64,000 nt of DNA from NCBI GenBank assembly GCA_013823505.1, contig PNMH01000008.1:22828-86827 (forward strand), in the 5' to 3' direction. The stretch is from Polaromonas sp. Lineage in GTDB: Bacteria; Pseudomonadota; Gammaproteobacteria; Burkholderiales; Burkholderiaceae. This document shows positions 16,147 to 26,160 of the stretch, piece after piece. The notes beneath the pieces were generated by a model. The model ran no database searches, was not told the origin of the DNA, and saw nothing but the letters and a program-made list of their open reading frames with translations. Numbering within the stretch: position 1 is the first letter of the stretch; the number at the start of each line of letters is the position of its first letter. The translations under genes and the position numbers were made by a program.

Positions 16147-18215
16147 GAGCGAGATGATAGGTGGGCAGGCAGCGTGAAGCGGAAGACCGTGCCACGCGGC
16201 TGGTTCGGCTCGTGGGTCAACGCACCGCCGTGCTGCTCGATCACCGTGCGGCACAGGCTCAGGCCCAGGCCCATACCCTCGGTGCGGGTGGTGAAGAAGG
16301 GCGTGAAGAGCTTGGCCTGCACCTCGGCGCTCAGGCCCAGTCCATGGTCGCTCACCTCGAACGTGATCCATTCCTTGTGCAGGTCGCCGCTGGTGCGCAA
16401 ACCCGAGTGCAGCCGCGTCTGGTGCACCGCGATGCGCAGCACCCGCGCGCCGTGGCCCAGCGCCGGATCGCCCTGCGGCATGGCCTGCATGCCGTTGCGC
16501 GCCAGGTTGAGCAGCACCTGCTCGACCATGGTGCGGTCGCAATGCACAGCCGGGCAGCCGGGGGTGATGCCGATCTGCAGCTGGATGCCTTGCTTCTTGG
16601 CCTGCAGCACCAGCAGCGGCTGGATGGCGTCGATCAGATCCTGCGGGCTCACCGCCTCGCGCACCTGCTCGCGCCGCCGCACGAAGTCGGCCACGCTCTT
16701 GATGACGCGTCCCGCGCGCTCGGCCTGTTCGCTGATGCGCTTCATGGCCTGCGACAGATCGGCCTGCGGCAGCGCTTCGGTGGGGTGCTCCAGCAGGTTC
16801 ATGGCGCCGCTGGCGTAGCTGGAGATGGCCGCGAGCGGCTGGTTGAGCTCGTGGCTGAGCAGCGAGGCCATCTCGCCCACCGTGGCCAGGCGGGCGGTGG
16901 CCTGCAGCCGCTCCTGTGAGGTGCGGTTGAGGTCTTCCACGCGGCGCTGCTCGGTGAGGTCGAGGATGGCGCTCATGAAGCCGGTCTGTTTGCCCTGCGC
17001 ATCGATCAGCGGGGCTTCGATGATGAGCACCGGAAAGCGCGTGCCGTCGCTGCGCTGGAACACCGACTCGTAGCCCTCGCGCGGCAGCGTTTGCCCGGCC
17101 AGGCGCACCAGCTGGCGCTGCTGGTATTCGTCCACCAGTTCGGGCGGCCACCAAGGCGCGGGCAGGCCGGTGCCGATGAGCTGTTCGGCGCTCAGTCCCA
17201 CCATTTCGCAGAACGCCGGGTTCACATACGTGATGCGCCCGGTCATGTCGCGTGCGCGCAGACCCGTCACGAGCGAGTCCTCCATGGCCTTGCGAAACGC
17301 GAGCGCATCGGCCACGCCCAGCTCGGCGCGCTGGCGCAGGCGCGTGTCGCGCGCGAGCAGGCCCAACACGGCCAGCAGGGCCAGCGAGAGCGCGCTGATC
17401 ATGGCCGTGAGCACGTTGGGGAACAGCCCGCCCACCAGCCGCGGGCTCTGCATCTGCAGGATCAGCGTGTGCCCGGGCAGCTCCAGCACGGCGCTGGCGC
17501 TCAAGGTGCGCCGCGTGCCGGGCACCAGGCGGTGCAGCGCCAGGCGGGTACCGTCGGCGTCGTTGAACGACAGGCCGCGGCTGCGCAAGGCGTCGGGCTG
17601 GGTGAACTCGGACAATATGCCGGGCAAGGAATAGGTGGCCACCAGAAAACCGTTGGGCACACCCGAGCGCACCACCGGCATGCACATTTCCATGAGCTCC
17701 ATGCCCAGGCCATCACGCATCGGCCAGAAGTAGCTGGACGAATACGCCGGGCCCGAGAGTCGCTGGGCGTTGTCGCAAGCCAGCTTCACGTCGGCCACGG
17801 CGCGCGTGCGGTCGAGGTAGGCGAACACGTCGCTCAGATAAGGGGTGTCGCGGTGGCTGATGAGGCGCTGGGCCGTGTCGCGCCATTCCAGGCGCACCAG
17901 CTCGCGGTGTTGCGCGATGAGTTCGGCAGCGGGCGCATTCCAGCTGTTGGCGGTGGGGGACACGCTGTTGAGCGACTGCAGCGTCTGCACGTTGCGCAAG
18001 AGCTCGTTGCGGATGTCGCTCACCACCGCCGCGGCTTCCTGCTCCAGCGCTTGCTGGTCGCGCGCTTCTTCGTATTCGCGCGCGAGAAACACCAGCACCA
18101 CCAGCAACGCCACCACCAGCAGCACCAGCGTGGCCCACAAGCCCCATCGGCGCGAACCGGGATCGTTGCGCTCGGTGGTCTGGCCCTCGCTCACTGGAGC
18201 AACGTCGCGGTTCAA
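16143..18215 (-). CDS. DctB/FixL-like sensor histidine kinase
   Basis: A 690-residue membrane kinase. TM1 about residues 25-45, a large periplasmic domain (46-264) probably of the PDC/Cache sensor type, TM2 about 266-288, then a PAS domain (about 308-422, DMTGRITYVNPAFCEMVGLS). HisKA follows with phospho-acceptor His455 in SLLSHELNQPLAAISSYA, then an HATPase domain (DHGLGLS, TRTEGMGLGLSLC) to residue 685. The H-box 'HELNQPL' is typical of the DctB/FixL group, which senses small metabolites or redox state. The signal here is unknown. It is the first gene of the pair and lies 4 bp into the amidase gene stop. Confidence 0.88.
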   Translation of the reverse strand: MNRDVAPVSEGQTTERNDPGSRRWGLWATLVLLVVALLVVLVFLAREYEEARDQQALEQEAAAVVSDIRNELLRNVQTLQSLNSVSPTANSWNAPAAELIAQHRELVRLEWRDTAQRLISHRDTPYLSDVFAYLDRTRAVADVKLACDNAQRLSGPAYSSSYFWPMRDGLGMELMEMCMPVVRSGVPNGFLVATYSLPGILSEFTQPDALRSRGLSFNDADGTRLALHRLVPGTRRTLSASAVLELPGHTLILQMQSPRLVGGLFPNVLTAMISALSLALLAVLGLLARDTRLRQRAELGVADALAFRKAMEDSLVTGLRARDMTGRITYVNPAFCEMVGLSAEQLIGTGLPAPWWPPELVDEYQQRQLVRLAGQTLPREGYESVFQRSDGTRFPVLIIEAPLIDAQGKQTGFMSAILDLTEQRRVEDLNRTSQERLQATARLATVGEMASLLSHELNQPLAAISSYASGAMNLLEHPTEALPQADLSQAMKRISEQAERAGRVIKSVADFVRRREQVREAVSPQDLIDAIQPLLVLQAKKQGIQLQIGITPGCPAVHCDRTMVEQVLLNLARNGMQAMPQGDPALGHGARVLRIAVHQTRLHSGLRTSGDLHKEWITFEVSDHGLGLSAEVQAKLFTPFFTTRTEGMGLGLSLCRTVIEQHGGALTHEPNQPRGTVFRFTLPAHLSSRS

Positions 18216-19054
18216 AGGCGGCGGTGTTGCAGCGAAGGCAGCTGCTCTCGCACGCTGCGCAGTTGCTCGAAGTCCAGCTCGGCCATGACCACGCCCGGGC
18301 CTTCGGCCTGCATCGCCATGACGCCGCCCCAGGGGTCGATCACCATGGTGTGGCCCCAGGTGCGGCGGCCGTTTTCATGCACACCACCCTGGGCGCTGGC
18401 GATCACGAAGGCCTGGTTCTCGATCGCCCTTGCGCGCAACAGCACTTCCCAATGGGCCTGGCCCGTGGTGTGGGTGAAGGCCGAGGGCACGAGCAGCACG
18501 TCAGCGGCCAGCATGCGGTAGAGCTCGCCAAAACGCAGGTCGTAGCAAACGCTCTGGCCCACGCGCCAGGCCTGTCCGCCCGCGTCGCGGCACTCGAACA
18601 CGGTGGGTGTTTCGCCAGCGCGCAAGACGGCCGCTTCGTCATAGCGTTCGCGACCGTTGTCGTAACGGAAGAGGTGGATCTTGTCGTAGCGGCTGGCGCA
18701 TTCGCCGCGCGGGTTGTAGGCCAGCGAGGCGTTGGCCGCGTGCGTCGGGTCCTCGGTGGCCATGGGCATCGTGCCGCCCACGACCCACATCTTCAGGTCG
18801 CGCGCGCAGTCCGAGAGGAAGTCCTGCACCTTGCCCAGGCCGGGGGTCTCGGCCAGCAACAGCTTGTCTTCGTCGCGGGCGCCCATGAAGCAGAAGTACT
18901 CGGGCAGCACCGCAAGCTCGGCGCCCGCGTTCGCGGCCAGGCGCAGCAGGCGCAGGGCCTCGCTGAGGTTGTTGTCCAGGCTGATGCCCGAGACCATCTG
19001 GATCGCGGCGACCTTCATGCGGCCGGGCACATGGGGTGGGTGAGGCAATGTCAT
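18212..19054 (-). CDS. Nitrilase-superfamily amidase (Nit1/YbeM-like)
   Basis: A 280-residue carbon-nitrogen hydrolase. The catalytic triad is complete: Glu52 in AVLPEYFCF, Lys125 in YDKIHLF and Cys170 in SVCYDLRF. The pattern fits the Nit1/NitFhit group, several of which are deaminated-glutathione amidases acting in metabolite repair. I kept the upstream start (MTLPHPPH) since a weak GAAAG ribosome site precedes it; a start at 19018 (MKVAAIQM) would give a typical short N-terminus. Lies between yhdP and the two-component genes, all on the - strand. Confidence 0.85.
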   Translation of the reverse strand: MTLPHPPHVPGRMKVAAIQMVSGISLDNNLSEALRLLRLAANAGAELAVLPEYFCFMGARDEDKLLLAETPGLGKVQDFLSDCARDLKMWVVGGTMPMATEDPTHAANASLAYNPRGECASRYDKIHLFRYDNGRERYDEAAVLRAGETPTVFECRDAGGQAWRVGQSVCYDLRFGELYRMLAADVLLVPSAFTHTTGQAHWEVLLRARAIENQAFVIASAQGGVHENGRRTWGHTMVIDPWGGVMAMQAEGPGVVMAELDFEQLRSVREQLPSLQHRRL

Positions 19055-19105
19055 GGGCGTCTTTCGGTGGGCCGTGGCGCTCGCTCGGCGCTCGGGCTGG
19101 TCAGC

Positions 19106-22100
19106 TTACTGCAGTGTGCCGGCGGGGGTGCGGGGTGGCGGGGTGGGTGGTGTGCGATCGACCTTGACCACCTGCGGATCGGCCCAGCTGCCACTGACGC
19201 GGAACTCCTGCGTGCCAGCGCTTTGCAACGGTTGGCGCAACAGGAACTGCGCGAGGAAACTGCCCAGGCCGATGGCCGGGTTGATGGCGGTGGCGATCAA
19301 CGAGGCGGTGCCGGCGTTGATCTCGGGCACCACCACCACCTTGAGGTCCTGCTGTTCGCGCGCGAGGTCGGCTGTGCCCTCCATCAGCACGGCGGCGTTC
19401 ACGCCTTTCATCTGCAGGTTGTTGGTGAACAGCACCCCTTGTTCGATGCGCGCATCGCCGCGCACGAAGTCGAACGCAAAGCCGTCGGAGAACACGTCGC
19501 GGAAATCCAGCACCAGGCGCCGGGGCAAGGCCTGCAGGCTGAGCACGCCCAGCAGGCGACCGGCACCGGGCTCGACCTTGAGGAACTGACCGCGTTCAAA
19601 GTCGGCCTGCAGCTGCCCCGAGAGCGAGGGGTAGTCGGGCGCCAGCGGCGAGCCGATCCAGCCCACGCTGCCTTCGATGCGCCCCTTGCCGCCGCGCACC
19701 AGGCCCGGGCGGCTAAAGCGAGCAAGCAAGGCGCCAGAGTCGTCCACGTCGAGGCGAAAACTCAGCGCGGTGCGGCGCTGCTCGCCCGGCTGCGCACCGG
19801 TGGCGCCCGAGAGCGGCGCCCAGTTGCCGGTGGCGCTCAGCCGCGCTTCGGGCACGGAGAGCCGGAACTTGGTCAGCCGCCATTCGCCCGCCCGGGTGGG
19901 ACCGCCGCGGTTGACCGCCTCCACCTCCACACGGCCCAGGCGCCGCCCCGCGACCTCAAGGTCTTCGACCGCGATGTCGAGCGCAGGCACGCTGGTGGGC
20001 TGGCTCAGGAGCTGCTCCACCTCGGTGGCCACAGTGGGCTCCAGCTTCAATCGGGCCAGCCGGGCGAACACGCTGCCCGCGGTGTTCGGGCCGGCCTGGC
20101 GCACCTCCACATACCCGTTGAGCTCGTCGGCGGTCACGTTGGCGCGCCACTGTGTGCCTTCACGTGATCCGCCCACCACCACCCGGTTGAAGCGTCGGCC
20201 TTCCAGCGTCAGGCGGTTGGTGCGCAGGGCCAGCGTGGTTGGCAGGTAGGCGAGTTCGGCGTCCTGATCGACCGCGCTCAGCGTGGCCGCCGTGGGCACG
20301 CGCACACCCGATCGGCTGGCCAGTTGCGACCAGGCATCGAGGTCCAGCTGATCAAAGCGCAGGTTACCCACAACACCGGTGGCCGGCAACGGGGCTGCAT
20401 CACCGTCCTCCAGGCCCACCGCCACGCTGCCGCGCAACACACGCGGCACGGCGCCGGTGATGTCGCGCTCGTACTGCAGCGACACCAGCGGTGCCAGCGC
20501 AGACCCCACCTCCAGCGCCACGCGGTCGATGGTGGCCACGTCACCGTTGACAGCGAGCACCGCCTTGTCCACGCGCACGGGCAGGCTGGCCTCGGCCGCC
20601 TTGCCCAGCGGGGCGGGCAGGTTGAGCGCCATGCCTTGCAGCTGGCTCACCACCTGCAGCTCGGGCACACCACCCCGAAAGCCGAGCTGTGCGGTGTAGG
20701 GCGCCGACCCGGACGCGTTCTGGAACAGGCGCGACGCGTCACCCAGATCACCGTCGCGCAAGCCCTCGGCGCTGGCCACGCCCTGACCGCGGAACTGCAA
20801 GCGCGCCACGCCTTGCGGGTTGGGTCGCAGGCCTCCTTCGAACTTCAGATCGCCGCCAAACACCCGCGTGTTGCCACCGAGCACCACGAAGCCTTGTTCG
20901 GTGAACGCCAGCGTGCCGCGCGTGCGCGCCAGCAGCGGCGCGGCGGGGTGGAGTTTCAGGTCGTTGCCTTCGAATTTCACCGTGCCCGCCACCGTGAACG
21001 CGTCCAGGTCGAACAGCGGCAACTTGAGCGTCACGCCCACGTCGGCATCGCCCCCCACCGTGGTCTGCGACAGCGCTGTGCCCGTCAAGGTCTTGAGCGG
21101 TGAGCCCTGCACAAAGCCCAGCATGCCGCTGGCCGAGCCCTTGGCCCGGGTCTTGACCGTGAGGGTGGTCCTGCCAGCGAGGTCGTCGAGTTCCACCGCG
21201 CCTTCGCTCAGGCGCACGCCGGCGGCACCCGCCACGCCCGATGTGCCGGTGGCGACGCTCAGCTTCATGTGGTCCAGCACCAACTGCCCCGAGAAGCCCC
21301 GCAGACCCGGCCAGGGCGCCGAGTCGGCCGGCTGGAAACTGCCCGGTAGATAGTCGAAGTCGACCCCGCTGAGCTGGGCCGAGATGCGGAAGACGCTCGG
21401 TGCGGCAGCGGTCTTGAAGGGCAGGCTGTCCATGTCGCCCTGGATGCGGAAATCCACCGGCCCTGCGCTGCCAGCGAGCACGGCTTCGCGCACATAGCGC
21501 CGCGCTTCGGTGTCGATGGTGAGCGGCAGGTAGCGGTGCACGCGGGTGCCCTCGGCGCGCGTGAGTTGCGCGGTGAGGTCGATCACGCCGGGAAAGCGCG
21601 ACTTCGACGGGCTGTTGGTCGGATCGCTGGTGTGCCACTTGACCTGGGCCGTGCCCTCGGCGTCCGCGTTGGCCATGGTCAGGTTGTCCAGCTGGGCTTC
21701 GATGCGCTCGCCCTGCAGGCGCCAGGTGGCGTCGGTCGCCAGCCGCTGCAGCGGAATGCGCGCCTCTTCGAAGATGTCGGGCAACTCGATCGAGCCGTCG
21801 GCCACCTCGACGCGGGCCCGCCCGCCACTCTGGTCCAGATCGAAGTTGACCGTGGCCCCGGTGATGCCGGGCCGACCGGGCAGGGGAAAGCGACCACTCA
21901 AGGACATTTTTCCGCTGGGTTCACCCGCCAGCGCGAGGTCTTGCACGCGGCCGCGCGCCTGGTAGCTGCCTTGCGTCCAGTCGATGGCGTCGTCCACCGC
22001 ATCACCCGACACGGCCGCGGGGCCTTGCCAGCGGGCCGTGAAGCCGTCCATGCGGCCGGCGGGTTGCAGCCGCTGCAGCCAGGTGCGCACGGCATCGGGC

Positions 22101-23314
22101 AGCGGCACGCGCTCGGCGATGGCCGCCAGCGCCGCCAGATCGAGTTGCTCGGCGCTCAGCGCCACGGTGGGTGCCTGGTTGGCGCTGCGGGCCACGTGCT
22201 GAAGTTGCAGCCGCCCACCGGGCCAGGTCTCGCCCTCCCGCGTGCGAAACCGCAGGTCCTCGGTGGTCACGCCGAAGCCCTCGGCATTCCATTGCACGGC
22301 GAGCCGGCCCTGCACGTTCTCCAGCGCCAGGGCAGCCAGTTGCTTGCCGAGCTGTGCCTCCACGTTCTGAAGCGCGAGGTCGGCCGTGACGCCCGCCACC
22401 TGACCGCGCTCCACCTGCGCCCAGGCGCGCAGCGCGCCCTCACCGGTGCGCACCTCCACACCCCGATCGGACAGGTCGACATAGGCACGCAAGCGGGTCA
22501 CGTCGACCCGCGTGAAATCGGCAAAGACCTCGCCGCTCCAGTCGTGCCAGACCGGCTGCCCGGGCGCGCGCTGGGTCAGCGAAATCAGCGGCTCGCGCAA
22601 CTGGCCGCGCAGGCTCATGCGCTCACCCCACTCGGGCGGGGGTGTCGCGTCAACGCGCCAGTGGTGCGTGCGTGCGGTGTTGCGGCTCACGAAGTCGAGG
22701 TCGCCCAGGGCCAGCGTGGGCTGTCGGCGCTGGTCGTCGGTCCAGCGCACGGTACCGCGCCGGATCACGAACTCGCGCTGGGCAAAAAACCAGTCGGCCG
22801 CGGCGCTGTCCTGGCTGGGCCCGGACATGTCGAGACCGGCGACCTCGATGCGGCCCTGCGCGGTGCGGCGCACGTCGAGCACCGGCGCCTCGATCACCAC
22901 CTGCTCGAAGCCGCCACGCCAGAGCGAGCGCACCGAGACCGCCGTGCGCACCATCGGCAGCTGCAGCGCCACGCGGCCTTGCGCGTCGATCAGCTGCACG
23001 TCGCGCAGCTCGAACGAAGGCATCAGCGCCGGCAGAAAACCAGCACCGCTGGCCCCCGATTCGGCGCGGATGTCACCGATGCGCACCGGTACCCCGACCG
23101 CCTTGGTGGCCCACCTTTCCAGCTCAGGACGCCATTCGCCGATTCGGGGCACAATCGCGCCATTCAAGCCGGCCCAGGTCAGTGCAAAGAGCCCCCAGAC
23201 CGCCAGCAACAGCCACAACAACAGGCGACTGGCCACGGCAAATGTCTTGAGGGATCTCGAGGCGGTTGCATGTGGTGCAGAGGGGGCCGCAGAGGCGGGT
23301 TGTTGATGGTTCAT
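19106..23314 (-). CDS. yhdP: YhdP-family AsmA-like envelope protein
   Basis: A 1402-residue protein with one N-terminal TM (LLLWLLLAVWGLFALTWAGL, about 33-52) followed by a long periplasmic body. The body has the repeating beta-strand character of AsmA-like lipid-transport bridges. The start (AVGVPVRIGDIRAE) and the C-terminal block (GVLSLQALPRRLVLDFRDVF, about residue 1240) match the TIGR02099/YhdP family. E. coli YhdP, with TamB and YdbH, moves phospholipid to the outer membrane. Full length for the family. Its ATG is only 14 bp from the divergent glnE start. Confidence 0.9.
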   Translation of the reverse strand: MNHQQPASAAPSAPHATASRSLKTFAVASRLLLWLLLAVWGLFALTWAGLNGAIVPRIGEWRPELERWATKAVGVPVRIGDIRAESGASGAGFLPALMPSFELRDVQLIDAQGRVALQLPMVRTAVSVRSLWRGGFEQVVIEAPVLDVRRTAQGRIEVAGLDMSGPSQDSAAADWFFAQREFVIRRGTVRWTDDQRRQPTLALGDLDFVSRNTARTHHWRVDATPPPEWGERMSLRGQLREPLISLTQRAPGQPVWHDWSGEVFADFTRVDVTRLRAYVDLSDRGVEVRTGEGALRAWAQVERGQVAGVTADLALQNVEAQLGKQLAALALENVQGRLAVQWNAEGFGVTTEDLRFRTREGETWPGGRLQLQHVARSANQAPTVALSAEQLDLAALAAIAERVPLPDAVRTWLQRLQPAGRMDGFTARWQGPAAVSGDAVDDAIDWTQGSYQARGRVQDLALAGEPSGKMSLSGRFPLPGRPGITGATVNFDLDQSGGRARVEVADGSIELPDIFEEARIPLQRLATDATWRLQGERIEAQLDNLTMANADAEGTAQVKWHTSDPTNSPSKSRFPGVIDLTAQLTRAEGTRVHRYLPLTIDTEARRYVREAVLAGSAGPVDFRIQGDMDSLPFKTAAAPSVFRISAQLSGVDFDYLPGSFQPADSAPWPGLRGFSGQLVLDHMKLSVATGTSGVAGAAGVRLSEGAVELDDLAGRTTLTVKTRAKGSASGMLGFVQGSPLKTLTGTALSQTTVGGDADVGVTLKLPLFDLDAFTVAGTVKFEGNDLKLHPAAPLLARTRGTLAFTEQGFVVLGGNTRVFGGDLKFEGGLRPNPQGVARLQFRGQGVASAEGLRDGDLGDASRLFQNASGSAPYTAQLGFRGGVPELQVVSQLQGMALNLPAPLGKAAEASLPVRVDKAVLAVNGDVATIDRVALEVGSALAPLVSLQYERDITGAVPRVLRGSVAVGLEDGDAAPLPATGVVGNLRFDQLDLDAWSQLASRSGVRVPTAATLSAVDQDAELAYLPTTLALRTNRLTLEGRRFNRVVVGGSREGTQWRANVTADELNGYVEVRQAGPNTAGSVFARLARLKLEPTVATEVEQLLSQPTSVPALDIAVEDLEVAGRRLGRVEVEAVNRGGPTRAGEWRLTKFRLSVPEARLSATGNWAPLSGATGAQPGEQRRTALSFRLDVDDSGALLARFSRPGLVRGGKGRIEGSVGWIGSPLAPDYPSLSGQLQADFERGQFLKVEPGAGRLLGVLSLQALPRRLVLDFRDVFSDGFAFDFVRGDARIEQGVLFTNNLQMKGVNAAVLMEGTADLAREQQDLKVVVVPEINAGTASLIATAINPAIGLGSFLAQFLLRQPLQSAGTQEFRVSGSWADPQVVKVDRTPPTPPPRTPAGTLQ

Positions 23315-23328
23315 GTCCAACGCAAATT

Positions 23329-26160
23329 ATGCCGGCCAGTCATCTCACGGTTTCCACCACGGACCTTGCCCCTTTGTCATCAAATGTGAACGCACTGCCC
23401 GAGCTGACGCTGGCCGATCGCCGCGCTGATCATTCCCGTTTTGTGCAGCGCGTGCGCCGGCGCTACCCCGCCGAACTGGCCTGCCTGCCCGAGGGCGCCC
23501 CGGTGCGCGAGACCATGCTGGCCGGTCTGGCCACGCTGGTGCAACGCGGCCTGCCCAGGCCTGCGGCGCTGCGCGTCTTGCGCCAGCTGGTGCTGGAGCG
23601 ACTGGTGGTGCTGGACTGCGAACAGGGCGCACCGCTGCAGGCGGTCACACGGGCCGTGACCGAGCTGGCCGAGATCGCGCTCGATGTGGCCTGCGAGCTG
23701 GCCTTTGCCGAACTCGACGATCTCTTCGGCGCACCCCAGCACACCGACGCCCAGGGCGAGCCCGTGCGCGCGCAGTTGTGGGTGGTGGGCATGGGCAAGC
23801 TGGGTGCGCGTGAGCTCAATGTGTCCAGCGACATCGACCTGATCTACGTGTACGACCACGACGGCGAGACCGCCGGCAACGCCCAAGGCCGCAACCGCAT
23901 CAGCAACCACGAGTATTTCGGCAAGGCCGTCAAACACATCTACAACACGGTGGGCGAAACCACCGAACACGGCAACGTCTTCCGCGTGGACCTCGCGCTG
24001 CGGCCCAACGGCAACTCCGGCCCGAGCGCGGTTTCGCTCGGCGCGCTCGAAGAGTATTTCCTGGTGCAGGGCCGCGAGTGGGAGCGCTTCGCCTGGCTCA
24101 AGAGCCGTGTGATCGCACCCACCGCCTGCGTGGCCGCCGGTGGCGCCAACGCCTTGCGCGGTTCGGTGCTGCCGTTCGTGTTCCGCCGCTACCTGGACTA
24201 CGGCGTGTTCGAGGCGCTGCGCACGCTGCACCGCCAGATCCGCGACCACGCGTCCAAGCGGGCGGCAGGCAACCCCGGCCGAGCCAACGACGTGAAGCTC
24301 TCACGCGGCGGCATCCGAGAGGTGGAGTTCACCGTGCAGCTGCTCCAGGTGGTGCGCGGCGGGCAATTCCCCGAACTGCGCACCCGGCCCACGCTGGACG
24401 CCTTGCCGCGCCTGTGCCGCGCCGGCCTGATGCCACAAGCCTCGGCCGACGCGCTGGCCGAGGCCTATCGGTTTCTGCGCCGCGTCGAGCACCGCATCCA
24501 GTACCTGGACGACCAGCAAACGCATGTGATGCCCACGCGCGACGACGACCTCGCGTGGATGGCGGCCACCATGGGTTGCGCCAACGTCTGCGAGTTCCTG
24601 CACACGCTGGATGCGCACCGCGAGCTGGTGGCCCAGGAATTCGACACGTTGCTCGGCGGCCCCACCAACGGCGGCTGCAACGGCAAGGGATGCAACGGCA
24701 AGAACGGCAACGCGCCACGCAGCTCGGCCGATGATCTGCAGAGCGTGCTGGCCCAGCTGCCGGTGGCGTTTGCCGCCAAGGTCGCACAGTGGCGTGAGCA
24801 CCCGCGTGTGCTCGCACTCAAGGAAGACAGCCGCCTGCGACTGGTGCGGCTGGTGCAGCGCACCGGCGCCTGGCTCGAAGAAGGCCGTGTGAGCGAAGAA
24901 GCCGCGCTGCGCATGGCCGACTGGATCGAACCGCTGCTGCGCCGCGACAGCTACCTGGCCCTGCTGCAGGAGCGGCCCTCGGTGCACGAGCGCCTGCTGC
25001 GCCTGCTGGGCGCGGCCAAGTGGCCCGCGCGCTACCTGCTGCAACACCCGGGTGTGATCGACGAGCTGGCCAGCCAGCAACTCCTGACCGACCGCTTCGA
25101 TGCGGCCCAGTTCGAGGCCGAGCTCGAATCGCGCCGCGCTGCGTTGCACTCCACGGGTGAAGACGACGATGAAGCGCTGCTCAACCTGCTGCGCCGCGCC
25201 CACCACGCCGAGGTGTTCCGCACGCTGGCACGCGACCTGGAGAAGGTGCTCACGGTGGAGCAGGTGGCCGACGACCTCTCGGCCTTGGCCGACTCGGTGC
25301 TGCGCCTGACCGCGCGCTGGTGCTGGGCGCGTTTGAAAAACCGCCACCGCGACGAGCCCGCGTTCGCCATCATTGGTTACGGCAAGCTCGGCGGCAAGGA
25401 GCTGGGCTACGGCAGCGACCTGGACATCGTGTTTGTCTACGAAGACGAGCACGAGAACGCCGGCGAAATCTACGCGGCGTTTGTGCGCAAGATGATCAAC
25501 TGGTTGACCGTCAAAACCGGCGAGGGTGACCTGTTCGAGATCGACACCGCGCTGCGGCCCAACGGCAACTCGGGCCTGCTCGTCACCAGCTTCCAGGCCT
25601 ACACCAACTACCAGCAACAGCGCGGCAGCAACACCGCCTGGACCTGGGAACACCAGGCCATGACGCGTGCGCGCTTCGTGCTGGGTGGCATTGCGCTGGC
25701 CGGGCGTTTTGATGCGGTGCGGGAAGACGTGATCACCGCGCTGCGCGACGGCGATTCGCTGGCGCGCGAGATCGTGGCCATGCGCGAGAAGGTGCGCCAG
25801 GCGCACCCGGTGCGCGGCACCATGTTCGATGTGAAGCACAGCCCGGGCGGCATGGTGGATGTGGAGTTCGTCATGCAGTACCTGGTGCTGCTGCATTCGC
25901 GCACCCACCCCGAATTGCGCGCCAACACCGGCAACATCAACCTGCTGCGCCGCGCTGAAGCGGCCGGCCTGCTCGCGCCAGGCATGGGTGAGGCGGCTGC
26001 GCAGGCGTACCGCGAGCTGCGCCAGATCCAGCACCGCGCGCGTCTGGACGAAGCCCCCACCCAGGTGGACGCCGCGGCGGTGCAGACCTCGGCAGACGCC
26101 GTGCGTGCCCTGTGGCAGCACGTGCTGGGCCCTCACACCGGCGCATCGCGGCCTGCATGA
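23329..26160 (+). CDS. glnE: Bifunctional glutamine synthetase adenylyltransferase/adenylyl-removase
   Basis: A 943-residue GlnE. Two nucleotidyltransferase domains are visible: MGKLGARELNVSSDIDLIYV (from residue 155, metal ligands Asp168/Asp170) for removal, and YGKLGGKELGYGSDLDIVFV (from 684, Asp697/Asp699) for attachment of AMP to glutamine synthetase. It tunes nitrogen assimilation in response to PII. An unusual Gly/Asn/Cys-rich stretch (residues 443-461) sits in the linker between the two halves. The start at 23329 leaves only 14 bp to the divergent yhdP gene. The next gene overlaps the stop by ATGA. Confidence 0.95.
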   Translation: MPASHLTVSTTDLAPLSSNVNALPELTLADRRADHSRFVQRVRRRYPAELACLPEGAPVRETMLAGLATLVQRGLPRPAALRVLRQLVLERLVVLDCEQGAPLQAVTRAVTELAEIALDVACELAFAELDDLFGAPQHTDAQGEPVRAQLWVVGMGKLGARELNVSSDIDLIYVYDHDGETAGNAQGRNRISNHEYFGKAVKHIYNTVGETTEHGNVFRVDLALRPNGNSGPSAVSLGALEEYFLVQGREWERFAWLKSRVIAPTACVAAGGANALRGSVLPFVFRRYLDYGVFEALRTLHRQIRDHASKRAAGNPGRANDVKLSRGGIREVEFTVQLLQVVRGGQFPELRTRPTLDALPRLCRAGLMPQASADALAEAYRFLRRVEHRIQYLDDQQTHVMPTRDDDLAWMAATMGCANVCEFLHTLDAHRELVAQEFDTLLGGPTNGGCNGKGCNGKNGNAPRSSADDLQSVLAQLPVAFAAKVAQWREHPRVLALKEDSRLRLVRLVQRTGAWLEEGRVSEEAALRMADWIEPLLRRDSYLALLQERPSVHERLLRLLGAAKWPARYLLQHPGVIDELASQQLLTDRFDAAQFEAELESRRAALHSTGEDDDEALLNLLRRAHHAEVFRTLARDLEKVLTVEQVADDLSALADSVLRLTARWCWARLKNRHRDEPAFAIIGYGKLGGKELGYGSDLDIVFVYEDEHENAGEIYAAFVRKMINWLTVKTGEGDLFEIDTALRPNGNSGLLVTSFQAYTNYQQQRGSNTAWTWEHQAMTRARFVLGGIALAGRFDAVREDVITALRDGDSLAREIVAMREKVRQAHPVRGTMFDVKHSPGGMVDVEFVMQYLVLLHSRTHPELRANTGNINLLRRAEAAGLLAPGMGEAAAQAYRELRQIQHRARLDEAPTQVDAAAVQTSADAVRALWQHVLGPHTGASRPA

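Noticed and set aside
17091..23389. Several long + strand frames opposite the histidine kinase, amidase and yhdP
   Set aside because: Same GC-driven effect; the - strand frames carry the full family motifs and sensible starts.
24661..24711. Short tandem units TGCAACGGCAAG as a CRISPR-like or VNTR locus
   Set aside because: Lies in frame inside glnE, only about two and a half units, no spacers; treated as a linker repeat.
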